A stretch of DNA of 64,000 bases, taken from assembly GCA_949130485.1 (NCBI GenBank), contig OX422184.1:15164405-15228404 (forward strand). The letters run 5' to 3'. Under the pieces are notes generated by a model. It did not search any database, was not told the DNA's origin, and saw only the letters and a list, made by a program, of their open reading frames with translations. The position numbers and the translations under genes are program-made. The stretch is from Agelas oroides (lineage: Eukaryota > Porifera > Demospongiae > Agelasida > Agelasidae). Positions 20,960 through 32,305 of this stretch are shown here, one piece after another (the first letter of the stretch is position 1; every line of letters begins with the position of its first letter).

Positions 20960-21400
20960 GCATTCACATATGCCCTAGTATGCAACCAGTTTACGGAGGA
21001 TGTTTACCTGCCGTCTTTGGCTTGCTCTTTGATGAACAAGCCACAGCTCAACATCTGTCTTGATATTTATGAAGCACAGGAGACGCTGTACCTCCATAGT
21101 TAGTGCTGTGCTTCTGCTTATAGGTGTTGGAAAAAAACGTGGCCAATAAGTCGTTTTCTCAATCAAGGAAATCAACAACCACCGGGCATCTACCACTCAC
21201 TATGCTCCACCCCTTGAGGGGTTTGGAATCAACCCACTAACAATAGTAGACCGAATACAAAGCTTGGAGCTATTCACCCTCAGCGGTGATAACGCTTAAC
21301 CCTATTGTGACACCAATTGGTGTCCATTGCATTTTGTGACACATGTACGCATGACACCAATTCCCATCTTCCGAGTATAATCAGTGGGGCTAACCTTTAC
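20960..21400 (-). mobile_element. TTAA family 2, inverted decayed copy
   Basis: Its reverse complement is related to 5260-5620: the stretches encoding a TYWPRF-like peptide and the acaaagctt region correspond. Near its right end lies the perfect 16-bp palindrome gacaccaattggtgtc (21309-21324), a degenerate second one (21353-21368), and gagtataatc, the family terminus. Confidence 0.5.
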
Positions 21401-22160
21401 CCCTTTCTGTACTCACACTAATCTCATACCAAGACCAAATTTTGAGCATGTAACCTGTGGATCACACCTGAGAATACAGTCTTGACACAGAATTAGGGCC
21501 AGTTGACATATGACAGTCAGTAGTTCTAGATGCTAATTACAAACTTTATCAGTTAGACTAATAGCAATATCCAAAACTCTGCACGCTGGCTACCTGTCAT
21601 GATTGTAATTTACCTCCCCAAGTAATCAGATTGGTCCAGATGTGCTTTACAATTGAAACCCAGTTTCCTGCGGAAAGTATCCAGACCCTACGTTTTAACA
21701 AGTTTGCAGGGCAAGCCCTCTCCTAGTTGCAACTTTTCTTATGATTACAAGGCATACCCGTGTTTATAACATATATGTGACTGGCTTTGAGAACAGGATA
21801 CACTTTACGTTTAGCACTCTTCCACAGCAACACAGAAAGCTGATAATTTCAAACAGAACTTGTTATTTATGCAATGTAATGATTAGCCTTTCCCCAGGCA
21901 CAGTTGGAGACATGGCCCATGGTCAGTTGCTAAGTAAAAAAGTTATATTTGTGAGCAAAGAAGGTAGAGGTAGACACTCAGAGTACTTAAGGTCTGTGTC
22001 ATGTTATTCTGGTGAAAACAAATGATATACTGCACTTAGCAGCATTTCTCAAACACCTAAGAGTGTAATGACAACAGAAATGTGACAGGCTCTGAGAAAA
22101 GGATGTTAAGAAAATTTGCACTTCACAGCCTGCAATGGTGCTCTTCTGGATGTACTTGGA
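21401..22160. other. Intron sequence, nothing recognised
   Basis: Only short open frames; the 94-codon frame at 21741-22025 has no recognisable motif and no convincing splice sites. Confidence 0.4.
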
Positions 22161-22167
22161 ATGGTAT

Positions 22168-22300
22168 CTTCCCACTTTGTCAATTCCCACTTCATCGATT
22201 CCCACTTTGTCAAGTCCCACTTCGTCAATTCCCCCACTTTGTCACATTCCTGCTTTGTCAATTCCCACTTTGGGAATTGACAAAGTGGGAATTGATAAAG
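22168..22300. repeat. 15-bp minisatellite with an inverted end
   Basis: About six degenerate copies of tcaattcccactttg, followed by two copies in inverse orientation (gggaattgacaaagtggga), so the array can fold back on itself. Open frames across it (QFPL repeats) are artefacts. Confidence 0.75.
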
Positions 22301-22381
22301 TACACTTCAAAAAAATTTGATAGGTTTAAATGTGATGCTGTCAATATGAAGTAGAAAGGTGAATACACTTGAATATTTATA

Positions 22382-23014
22382 TACGGTGGATTCCGCTTAA
22401 CTGGGCCACTTCAGTTCCTGGGCATTTTGGCCCAATAAAGCAGCTGAACCGAATAGGTGAACTTCCGGTATGACATCACAAACATTAACTGGTTATAACC
22501 ACAAACGAGAATGCTCAACCTACGATGGACAACAAAAAACTATCTAGAGTAGTCTGCTTAAAGCTAGTGTTAGCTCTGCTGTAGATGAGGTCAGCACAGG
22601 CATCAAAGGAAGCATCAGCGTCGTCACTGAAGCCCTGGTCGACAAAGTAGCACTGGAGAAGATGCACTTTGTGCCTGGCTGCAGTGTGAGTTACCACCGG
22701 TTCGCCATCTTCATCATTGCCCTCGGCGGCCGGACTCTCTTCCACCCGAGTCGTCTTGCTGGCAATTTTTTCCACGATGCCATCGTCATCATAGCTGTCT
22801 TTGTCAACAAAGCACAGCACATCATCATCATTGTGGAGGTAGCTGTCCCTGCGTTGGTGACCCAATAAAGTGAAATCTTGGCCCAATTAACCGGCAACGT
22901 TTTATATGCACTGCTATTGGAGTGATTCAAAATGGCCCAATAAAACGGCTGCCCCGCTTAACCGGCGACCCAATAACCCAATAAAGTGGCATTCACTCTA
23001 CCTCTACTGTACAG
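22382..23014 (-). mobile_element. pogo/Tigger-like DNA transposon, deleted
   Basis: Ends resemble pogo-type termini: ggtggattccgcttaactgg on the left and, in inverse, cagtagaggtagagtgaatg on the right. Both ends are followed by gcccaataaa-like stretches. The interior keeps the C-terminal part of a transposase on the - strand (next entry), while the DNA-binding and catalytic parts are gone. Confidence 0.6.
22515..22886 (-). pseudogene. C-terminal fragment of pogo-like transposase
   Basis: Open frame of 123 codons, very acidic (DDDDV, DEDGEP) and ending in KQTTLDSFLL. Acidic tails followed by a KQTTLDSF-like end are typical of CENP-B/jerky/pogo transposases, where this short motif resembles a PCNA-binding peptide. 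Neither the DDE core nor the helix-turn-helix is present, so it is a remnant. Confidence 0.55.
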
Positions 23015-23139
23015 GTACAAAGCTAGATAAGTTGTATGCAACACCGACAATGTATCCGTCAATAATCTTTTCACCACCAATATATGCTTCTTTAAGAAAT
23101 TTCAAACGCTAGTCTACAGCAATTTCTTTTCTCCTTTGT

Positions 23140-23490
23140 CTGGGTGGCTACGATCCAGCATCAACTTTGACTGCTGCAAGATCAGTTAGGGCTTGCTCTC
23201 TTCTGATGACATCACCAGTTGGTAGATGTTGGGTTGTGGTCAACTGATGACTGCATTGAACCTCCTGTGCCCCATCCCTCCAAGTGATTATTTGTTCTGT
23301 TTCCACCCTGCTCAAAGACACTCCACATTGCAGGAGAAAACTGCCCACCATCCAACCAGGTGTTCTCAAAATAGCTCAGAAAACTATCCAACTCAGGGAG
23401 TGTGCTGGGCTTCTGTTGCTTCAGTTCAGTATAGTGGATTGAGATCTCCCACTCTGGTAAGAATGCTAGAGCCATCAGTTGGCTGATGAA
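23140..23490 (-). pseudogene. MULE-like transposase fragment
   Basis: On the - strand the frame 23212-23475 reads LDSFLSYFENTWLDGG and then NRTNNHLEGW. This matches the C-terminal pattern YFE.TW....RTNN..EGWH of Mutator-like transposases and related proteins. Similarity continues in another frame (RREQALTDLAAVK), showing a frameshift. A short relic with no ends recognised. Confidence 0.5.
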
Positions 23491-24255
23491 GAATCAAAGT
23501 TCATCGTTGCAAGCCTCACTCACTCACAAGTCAACAATGCACTAAACAAATCAAACTCAGATCAAATATACAGCCATCAATAGAGCTATGACATCTTGAT
23601 GGACAGTTCTTTGTGTATTTTTGTTCACCCATGTTCAATAAATTAGTGAATGGGAAGTAAGGATTTGTGCTATGAATAAACCATCTCAGTGTACTTACCA
23701 ATTAACCACGAAAATCCATTCTCTAAAAGCCTTTTTTAGACAATGGATACCTTTCTTGATTCACATTACTACTTCTGCCTAAGTTTCTTTCAGACAATTG
23801 GTGTGGGTTCACAACCTTTACCAGTAAATGCTCCTCCCAATTGAAAACTGCCTACAGTGTCACTAATGGAGTCCCAACAGGGGCAGATGAGCGGTTTCTA
23901 CACTCATTAAGTTTGTGCTAAAAAGGAGATAAATTACCCAGCAATTCCCAACGAAGGCCTTTTATAGCCAGCCCAGCCAGCCGCCATGTGCAAAGCACCT
24001 CGTTCCTAACCTGTCAACCTCACCTATCCAACCCTTGCTAGTGCAAAACCTGGTTATTAAGCATATACCTTGGTAGTAGGCACATATTATTTATGGTTCT
24101 TGGTACATGGCATCATTTATTAAGCACATTAAATACACAATGTTCAGTGAGAAATCGAGTGAAAGCCATGGCATCATGATGACCATACACAACAGCATGC
24201 ACTACACACCCAGTACTGCTCATTCCACAGCCTTCCATGCCCAAGACAACCCTTC
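23491..24255. other. Intron sequence, nothing recognised
   Basis: No splice-flanked open segment or repeat end was found here. Confidence 0.35.
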
Positions 24256-24260
24256 TATGC

Positions 24261-24336
24261 ACACAAGTAACAAACACAAGGCATAGTTGGCAAAATGGCA
24301 CACAAGTAACACAAGGCATAGTTGGCAAAATGGCAC
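24261..24336. repeat. Two-copy tandem repeat (about 37 bp)
   Basis: The unit acacaagtaa...ggcatagttggcaaaatggc occurs twice in direct succession. Confidence 0.75.
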
Positions 24337-24700
24337 AAGATGTAGGTCATCCTGTTATCAAACAAAGAAGAGCAACATGGGTTTTCCCCTAACACAAAGC
24401 TTGCAAGCTACACCCTTCACCGGTTGGAAGACTAGAATTTCTATGTATGAAGCCCCGCATATCTCCTTGAATACATTGTGGCTGTGAATCACACTCCCTT
24501 TGAGAAGGATGGAATCTTCTGATTTTATGTTGATACTCGCCAGCTGAGTGCGTCTAACAATCTACTGTACAGCACTGGATATCTACTCTCGCAAGTGAGA
24601 CCCATTCCATTTTGCAGCACTGATCGATCTCAGTATGCAGCACTTGGCGTGTCATCGATTGAAAGTGATAGGCACTGCAGAACGGAAAGGGTCTACCGTA

Positions 24701-25242
24701 TAGCCGGAAAATTTGGCGGGAATTAAATTTGGCGGATTGAACAAAAATATTGGCTGATTTTAATTTGGCGGATGACCAAGCTCGACCTAGGCACGCCCCC
24801 GCCCTTGGCGCTTACGCACGCGCTCTAGCTCGATACGACGAGTACGAGCAACATGGAGTGTGAACTAGCCGTGGACAGCTGCATTCGAGGGCATCACGTT
24901 TTCAAGAACATTTGGACTCCAACCATGGGCGAGAGTATCCTGCAAGAGAGAAATTGGCAACAATAAGGATCGGTACGCAGTATCAGTACTTCAAGACCGC
25001 ACCACACTCAGTGATGGTACTCGCGTTGGCATGCCAGCTTTCGCGAAGAAACGATACAGTGACATGTCATCCACCTTCCGCACAAGCACAAATCGCCGGG
25101 AACAGCTGCTACAACCCAGAGACCACACCCACTAATATCCAATAATTATGAATGACTTTATATCGGTGGATTTTAATTTGGCGGTAGGCTGGTCGATCCG
25201 CCAAACCGCCAAATTTAATTCCCCGCCAAATTTTCCCGCTTG
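24701..25242. mobile_element. MITE with GGCGG-rich inverted ends carrying a HIRAN-like fragment
   Basis: Left end agccggaaaatttggcggga and right end, in inverse, agcgggaaaatttggcgggg, each continuing aattaaatttggcgg. About 540 bases in all. The middle carries a short protein-coding relic (next entry), so the element has captured foreign sequence or is the shell of a larger element. Confidence 0.65.
24853..24966 (+). pseudogene. HIRAN-like domain fragment inside a MITE
   Basis: 37 codons from an ATG reading CIRGHHVFKNIWTPTMGE and then SILQERN before a stop. This resembles the HIRAN-like pattern RG.HVYK..W.P..GE.L..eRE, common in uncharacterised proteins of cnidarians and sponges. Similarity appears to go on in another frame (TRVGMPAFAKKRYSDM). 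Function is not inferable; HIRAN domains proper bind DNA 3' ends. Identification is from memory of the motif. Confidence 0.4.
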
Positions 25243-25884
25243 TGAGAGTACTGCATACCTGTTAACGCTTCAAACCCTTTTGGTTATATCATACTGCGCA
25301 CTGTGCAGAAAAGATAGTCTCTGCACACTTGCGCGCCAGTTCTGCATCAGCAGAAAGGGTGGGACAGGGGGAGGTGGGTGGGGTCACCCGCAGGGTGACA
25401 TGCACATGGTGACTGCTAGGCTTGGCTGTCAAAGCGCCATGGTTGGGACCGGGTGGGCCAATTCTTGCCCTGGCTGCATGGGCAGGCTTAGAAAATGCTA
25501 CTCTCACTTTGTAGGGGGTTCATTTCTGGCAGGGAAGGCTGCTTGGGCTCTGAGTGGGTGTTTGACAACCGAGAGTGCTGACTGTTGCATGCTCGTTAAT
25601 GAGTGGGCATGGTCAAGGTCACGAGCCTGCTTGTTAAGGCTGAAAGTGGACTTGGGTTCAGTTTTGGAGTCAGAGCTTGGACAGAAATGGAGATATGGTG
25701 CGTTAAAGGCATGTATAGGCTAAAACTAGTCTCAAGTGAAAAAAATTCAGTGTTTAAAGGGTCCAGAGTCTATGGTATCTTCAAAATGCATTGTTTCAAC
25801 CGATAACATGCAGCCAGAGGCCCATGAGGAATTTTCAAGTCGTCTGTCGTTATAGACTGCAAGATGGATGCCATGTAAATGTAA
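25243..25884. other. Intron sequence with a long spurious frame
   Basis: The 191-codon frame at 25148-25723 begins inside the MITE and has no recognisable domain; it is probably chance in GC-richer DNA. Nothing else supported. Confidence 0.4.
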
Positions 25885-26306
25885 ATCTCTTTGGTTCTGT
25901 ACATACTTCATCCTTTGTAGTTGCACGGCAACACCTTAATCTGTATCAGTAGGCTGTTTTCCTGTGAATCCTCTATTGGTATACCCCTGTTTCTAGTAAC
26001 AGTTGGTCATTTACATACTCTAATCAGTTTATACAGCTAAAATGAAAATTAATTATTTGAAATTGAAATTATACAGTGTAACTTACTGTGTGAAAGGATT
26101 GTGCGGCGTGCAGGGGAGAGATGTTATTTCTGCCATTTCCAAATGGTGCAGCTCCCTTGTACTGTACATGTAGCAGATTTATTCTCTTAAAATGGCATTA
26201 CTAGAGGTTTAAACATCACTTGGGTTGTTGTATAAAAAATATTACAATGATGCTGTATGACATCTTAAGGTGGCAAATGGTTCATGATATTCATTTCTTT
26301 CCATAG

Positions 26307-26600
26307 CTCTGATTCCTGGAAAAGTACAAAACCTGAGAGGAACTCGAAGTGCTGACAAATGTACTGTGACCCTGAACTGGGACAAACCGGATAATGCGAA
26401 ACTTCCTGAAGAAGTGACAGCGTATGACATTTCTTGCAAATCATCAAGTCTTTTCCTGTTGCATAGCAATACAGTTGTTAATGCTCCGACAACAAGTGCT
26501 CGTCTTACTGACCTAAGTTCATATACAACATATGAGTTTTCAGTAAGAGCACGTAATGCTCACTTTGCAGGAGAATGGACCACACTGTCTGAATACATAG
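26307..26600 (+). CDS. FN3 domain exon 6 (type C)
   Basis: Exon of 294 bases (98 codons) between acceptor tttctttccatag and donor gtatgt, phase 1 on both sides. Reads LIPGKVQNLRGT, VTLNWDKPDNAKL (strand B), TAYDISCK (strand C), NAPTTSARLTDL, TTYEFSVRARNAHFAGEW. Partner of exon 3, with the tyrosine corner intact. The last + strand FN3 exon in the window; its downstream intron is interrupted about 130 bases later by the gypsy fossil. Confidence 0.87.
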
Positions 26601-26729
26601 GTATGTGCTACGTACACTTTTCATTCATAGCCATCTAAGTTGTTTTGTTGTCATTTAGGTATAAGGGGTTATGTCAACTTAGTTCTGTAGAGCACAACAA
26701 AAATATACAATTTCAAGCTACTGTAATGT

Positions 26730-28960
26730 GTCAACCCTCGAGAAAGTGGCAAAACTGTCGAATAGCGAGATACACGGCTAGCAATTCTCTGTCGAAGGTA
26801 TTGTAGCGTGTCTTGGCAGGTTTCATCTTCCTAGAGAAGAAGGAAATGGGATGCCAAGTGCCATTAATTTACTGCTGTAGGACACCTCCCACGGCCATGT
26901 CGGATGCATCGACAGGTTGGGGCATCGGACTTGAGGTAGCAGGCGTTGGCCAAGGCTTCCTTCGTGGCATTGAAGGCAGCCTTTCATTCCAGGCAAGCGT
27001 CTGAGACTTCGGCTTTGAAAAGGTGAGGAGGGCATGTGGTGGTTGCATCAGCTCGGCGCAGTCAGGAAGGAACCAATGGTAAAAGTTCACCAGACCGATA
27101 AATCGCCTTAGCTTGTGCTGGGAGTCTGGCTGTGGAAAATCTCGAATGGCTTGGACCTTATCCTGGAGAGGGGTAATGCCATTACGGTTGATGTGATGGC
27201 CAAGAAAGTCCAGCTCACTGACACCAAAGAGACTTTTGTTGGGGTTGATGACAATCCCATATTCGGTGAGGCGTTCGAATACAATTCGTAGATGCCTGAG
27301 GTGTTCTTCAGGAGTGGTACTGGCGATGAGTAGTCATCAATGTACGCGTAGGAAAAAATACCACGGAGGACTTGTTCCATGAAATGCTGAAACATCTGAG
27401 TGGCATTCCTCAGGCTGAAAGGCATTCGTACAAACTCGAATAAGCCAAATGGAGTTGTGACAGCAGTTTTGTGGACATCTGCAGGGGCTACTGGATTTTT
27501 GGTGGTACGCATGCACTAAGTCCAATTTCAAGAAGATGGTGGTGCCTTGCAGGAAAAGTCATGGATGTGGGGGACAGGGTAGCGGTCGGGGACAGTAGGT
27601 GCGGTTCAGGGCACAATAGTCCCCACATGGATGCCAATCACCAGCAGTCTTTTTGGGCACCATGTGTAGCGGAGAGGACCAGGCACTGGATGAAGGACAT
27701 ATGATCCCAAGCTGCAGCATGCTCGAACTCTTGCTTGGCCACACGGAGACTCCCGGTGCGAAGTGACTGGGGCGGGCCAAGACTGGAGAGCCTGTGATCT
27801 GGATGTGGTGAGTGACATCATGCATGACAGCGCTGTCTGGGAAACAGACTTGAGTGAGAGCTGGGAACTCCGACAACAGGTTGAGGTAAGGGTTGCTAGC
27901 GTCCTTGGGGCAAATAGACGGGCTAGGAGAAGAGTCAGAAGAGAGAACACCTTGGATATGCAGGTGAGTAGCTGCATCCACCAACTGGTGTTGCTTCATA
28001 TCGACCAGTAGTCCAAAATGTAGGAGAAAATCGGCATCAAGAATGGGTTTCTACACATCGGCGATGATGAAAATCCAAGAAAAGGATTGGCGGAGGCCAA
28101 GGTTAAGGGTGAGTGATTGTTTGCCGTACGTACGGATGGGAGTGTTGTTCACTGCCATAAGGGTGAGCTTGTCTGGTGAGTGCCTGCAATCAGGGGGAGA
28201 AGGAGGTATGGTGCTCACTTCGGACCCTGTGTCCATCAGAAAGCGCGTCCCTGTGTGAGTGTCACTTGCGTAAAAGAGACGACTGAGATTTGGGGTGGCA
28301 ACACCTGTCGCCGCTAGTGTCCGGCCTGGGAGTTTCCCCAGCTACAAGGGTCCTTGCATTTCTTGGCAGCTTCACCAAATTTAGTGTGGTACCAGCAGAG
28401 CGAGTCCTGGGGTGGGATTGTCGGGGCTGGGCTAGCAGCACGGCGGGGCTTAGAAAAACTGTGACAGCGAGATCAGGTGGTCAGGGATGCAACGAGGTCA
28501 GCTAGGCATGCTACCTCTTCCCGGAGCTGCTTGACTTCGGAGTTGTCTGTGCGGTTGGAACAGGTGTCAAAGACTGCTGCGACAGTGGGTGCAGCTACCT
28601 CCATCGCCTTGTCTGCCATGTCCGCAAGCTTGCCCAGGTCCATGGATGAGTCAGCAGAGGCCAGAACCATCCTGACGTTGTCAGGGAGCCTCTGGAGGAA
28701 AAGCTCACGGAGAAAGGAGTTGGCATCGGCTGATGTGCCAAGCTTATCACCAAGGAGCTGCTCCTTGTGTCTGAGTAACTGCGTAGGCTTTCTGTCACCA
28801 AGATCCTCGCCAGTTATCAATTGGTGGAGTTTTCTCTGCTCTGAGGCAGCAGTACGCTTAATCAGTTGAGCTTTGAGAGTATCATAATGTTGTCAGTGGG
28901 TGACTTCAAGAGGAAGTCTTGGACTTTCATGGCGAATTCGGGGCTAATGGAACTAATTAC
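26730..28960 (-). mobile_element. Ty3/gypsy retroelement fossil, broken
   Basis: On the - strand, pieces occur in the normal order: a gag-like piece (28473-28820), a protease piece with a DTGS motif (28051-28236), reverse transcriptase (27108-27999) and the start of RNase H (26823-27090). The frame is broken in many places (roughly six or more), and no LTRs or target duplication were found. An old copy. It starts exactly where the intron homology between 7143-7600 and 26307-26728 stops, so it inserted after that duplication. Confidence 0.75.
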
Positions 28961-29159
28961 ACAGCCAAACCTTGTCTTTTGAGTGGAGACGATTATATGA
29001 ATGATGGCAACGAACTTTCAGTGGGATAACAGAAAATGAGAGAGATAGATAGTTGCAGAATTTTCATGCCATGTGCTACAAAATAAAGGTGAAAGGTTAA
29101 TAAATGATGAAATAAGATCAAAGTTCAGTCAGTTCACCACAATGGCATTCTCTCCAGCT
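28961..29159. other. Spacer, possibly the gypsy fossil's end
   Basis: No coding or repeat signal. It could hold leader or LTR remains of the adjoining fossil, but no repeat partner was seen. Confidence 0.3.
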
Positions 29160-29345
29160 TTAGAGAGTATCGAAGTGTCTCTAAACCAGAGGGTGATTTG
29201 TATATTGGTTTATACTGGCAAGCGTTAGGGATTGTGCTCGTTCGTGCATTAAGTTAACAATTCAGGGAGTGTGGAATAGGGCATTCCACTGTAGTTCAAA
29301 AAAAGCGGCTTGGAGAGAAAAAATGAGGACTGTAATGAGATTAAA
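29160..29345 (+). repeat. Interspersed repeat R1, copy 3
   Basis: Matches 9190-9345 and 9694-9800 (gagggtgatttgtatattgg, acaattcagggagtgtggaa, agcggcttggag). Confidence 0.6.
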
Positions 29346-29590
29346 CTCATCTTAATTCTAGAGGTAGAAACCTTAGCCACTAGTCCAGAATGCACTGCTT
29401 TATTAAACATGGATCTACTAAGTCCAAAAAGGATTTGCCTTCTAGTAGCGTTTTTCCATGCTTGATTCATTCATGGGGTAGGTCCACTATGATGCTAGCA
29501 AATTAACATGCACTCACATTGGATGTCCAACACTTCATGTGGCCTGTGTTTTATTAGTTATTGTGAACCTTTAATTTACATTTTTAAATA

Positions 29591-30082
29591 CAGTGGAATC
29601 CTTATGTGGACACCACAGGGATTATTGCTGCATGTCTGCAATGTAGAGGCGTTCATGTTTCGGAAGCTTTCCGTAGATTTCAGGTAGGTGTATCAATGCA
29701 TATTCTTGCTGTTGAGCACAGCAAATATGCATTCCAGAGCTCTCTCTTGCTGCATGCTGATAAGAAATGCTAACCAGAGGCTAGTACTATGCATACAAGT
29801 GCTATTATAAAATCTAGTTGTTGGATCAATCAGTGGTTGCAGATAATTTTGCATGGGAGGCATGCGAGTGTCTATATTATTGAGTGAATTTTGTACAGTC
29901 CAGATACTAGTGGGACTGAAAAACCTGTCCACTTTACGGAATACGAGGTTTCTGCATTTCAGGGATTTAGATTATACACAAACATAATTTTTCTTATGTA
30001 ATCACATTCGGGATTTAACCAAGTGTCCACAATATCCTAGTTAGCTGCTTTTCATTGGTGTCTGGAGAGCAAGATTCCACTG
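29591..30082. mobile_element. pogo/Tc1-like MITE with TA duplication
   Basis: Starts CAGTGGAATCCTTATGTGGA and ends, in inverse, CAGTGGAATCTTGCTCTCCA, with TA on both sides. The interior is related to 8876-9190 and 54878-55519. No transposase. Confidence 0.7.
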
Positions 30083-32305
30083 TATTTAGGAAATGTAGTG
30101 TTTTTATAGTGTGGCTATGTAACTTGAGGTGTGTACATCCACTTCACTCCTAACCTTCTGACATACAAGATGTATTATATGCATGTGTGTGCTTGTCTCT
30201 CCCTGTGGGAAGCATATACAAAGCTATCTTGTGGTATATAGCGCGCAAAAGTATATGATTGACAAGGCATGTGGGTGGGCCTCATACCTTTTCAACACAT
30301 CCCATCAATTTGGCCAAGAAGCACCAAAATTAAAAGCTTGTTTTAGTAAACACCCTCCATCGTTGTGCTAAGGCTATAATGTTTTAACTTCACACAACAT
30401 GGAAATTCAAGTGGTACCATTTTATTTCCCTGTGGCTACACATTGCAAATTATACTCCAGCTAGTTGCATACTGTCTGCACAAATTATGTCACTGGTTCT
30501 ACTTGGGTCATGATAGCATTCATCACTTCGTGACCTCAACACTGATATAGCTGTTGGGGCTGTTGGGCTACTTTTTTGATAAAAGTACGTATGTACATAA
30601 TAATGCTGAAATTATTCATTTTCCAAGTGTGTATAAGCTTTCAACAGTGGGAATTCATATTTGTGCATGATCATCTTCCTAAGTGTTGTATTTTTACAAA
30701 AGATGGTCCTTTCTTCTTTTCAGGGTTTCTAGCTGTTGTCACAATTCAATATTAGAGGCAATTGTCAACATTGTGAGATAATTATATATTTTTTTGCTGA
30801 ACTTAGTAAAATTTCTGTAAAGGAATTAACAACTGTAGTTGTGTATTATTTACTTTTTGTTACTAGCTTTAAACATTGTTTATTGTGTCTTTGCTTATGT
30901 AGCATAATGAACTTTTCTAAATAAAAGATAGTCAAGCAGCATAATAATAAGCTTCTAAACAAAGTGATGAGAAACGTTGCTATGTAATTAATTACATAAT
31001 TGCATAAGGTCTGTACATCTCACATAACAATAGTCTCATTCCCAGGTCTTCCCCACCTCCAACTGTAGCCTGTAAAACTACAGGTAGAGAATGCCTGGGG
31101 AAGTGGCTAGGCTATCAAATGTATGCCGGTGTTTGTGGAGCAATATAACTTGAGTATGTGCTAATCTTGGGTTCACTCTGTGTCATTACTGTGAAATGGT
31201 AGCTACTGCTGCAGGCAACAAGGTCTCTAAGCATTTGGAGGCGGCTTAGAGAGTTGTTAAGGATGAGGATTCAACATCTTGGTACTGCTCAACAGGTATA
31301 TTCCGTTGGTTTCCTGTGACTCCAACTTGTTCACATCTTGGCACTGTCTTTAAGTCACGGTCTATAGTGGGTATTTGCTGAGCATATACAGCTGTGGAAC
31401 CAGGGTTCTCTCAGCTATGAGATATGGAGTCAGGCCTTTTTTGGTTTAGACTATATTGTCAGCCCTTCCCTGAGCACAATTACTGTAGTTGTGGTATGGA
31501 GTTTCAGAAGCTCTTCTCTAGTTGTTGCTCAGCAAGAATTATTTGATCGAGTCACACAGACCTCTCTGGTTCGGGTCCTCACAAGCTACTCGCTCTGTCT
31601 TACACTACTGTGAGCACTCCCGGTTGGCGGCAGTGTCACGTAGTATGTTAATAATGAATCGCGTTATGCACACGAAACCTGAATTGCATTGCTAGGCAAC
31701 AGAAGATATATTATAATTATCCCTCTCTCTACGTGATTTTACTTAGCGCATTCAGAGAGTAGTATGGAGAGTGTCAAGGCAAGAAGTAAGCATGAGATCA
31801 GCATGGTATTCAATATACAGTAATGGATAAGGTATGTATGCTGATAGCTATGGAGACATTGGAGGGGGAATAAGCTGTACAGGTCAGAGACCTCCATACA
31901 GCAAGTGAAATGAGTAAAGTACAGTTCGTTTTGAGGCCAAAATTTGTGTCCTCTTCAGTAGGACATGTCCAGTTTGAATGGTACCCTGGGTATTGATGTC
32001 ATCTCACTACAGGGTTTTGTTCAAGTGTTTATGTGCATCATTTGTTGGTTCCATGGCAAATTGATCGTGCATAGTGAGCTGTGTAGCTTTGATCTAACTG
32101 TGCACTGCAAGCACATACTCAAACTATAGCCTTGTTCCCAGGCCTCCCCTCTTACTAGTTACTGTAGGCCTCTCAAAACCACCCCCCTCCCCTCCCCCCA
32201 CTTTTTTGTCATTTATACACTCGGTTGAGACATACACAAAAGCATCTTTTCTTGTCTACACATTCTTTTACATGTAGAGGCAAAAATTTTTTTCTCAGAC
32301 TGATA
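30083..32305. other. Anonymous sequence
   Basis: No supported gene. Near 31028-31110 and at 32127 it carries members of the short cattcccagg/ttcccaggc hairpin family (separate finding). The region has short open frames only. Confidence 0.4.

Larger units (their letters stand above)
1239..26600 (+). other. Multi-FN3 gene, + strand (six exons seen, both ends missing)
   Basis: Six exons, each one whole FN3 domain, lie in one orientation. All are flanked by AG and GT sites and all are phase 1 at both ends, so any set can splice in frame. Types run B-A-C (1239, 2779, 7143) and again B-A-C (18013, 20126, 26307), which indicates duplication of a three-exon block. I see no signal-peptide exon, membrane segment, stop-bearing terminal exon or poly(A) signal that can be assigned, so the gene probably starts before the window and its 3' end is unknown. 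FN3 arrays usually serve adhesion or receptor ectodomains; here the only other clue is the paralogous - strand gene that ends in a PARP domain. It is possible that exons 1-3 and 4-6 belong to two genes. Confidence 0.7.

Noticed and set aside
22082-22354. A frame with QFPL repeats as coding
   Set aside because: Product of the 15-bp minisatellite and its inverted part.
25148-25723. A 191-codon frame as a gene
   Set aside because: It starts within a MITE terminus, has no recognisable domain and lacks splice-site or codon-use support.
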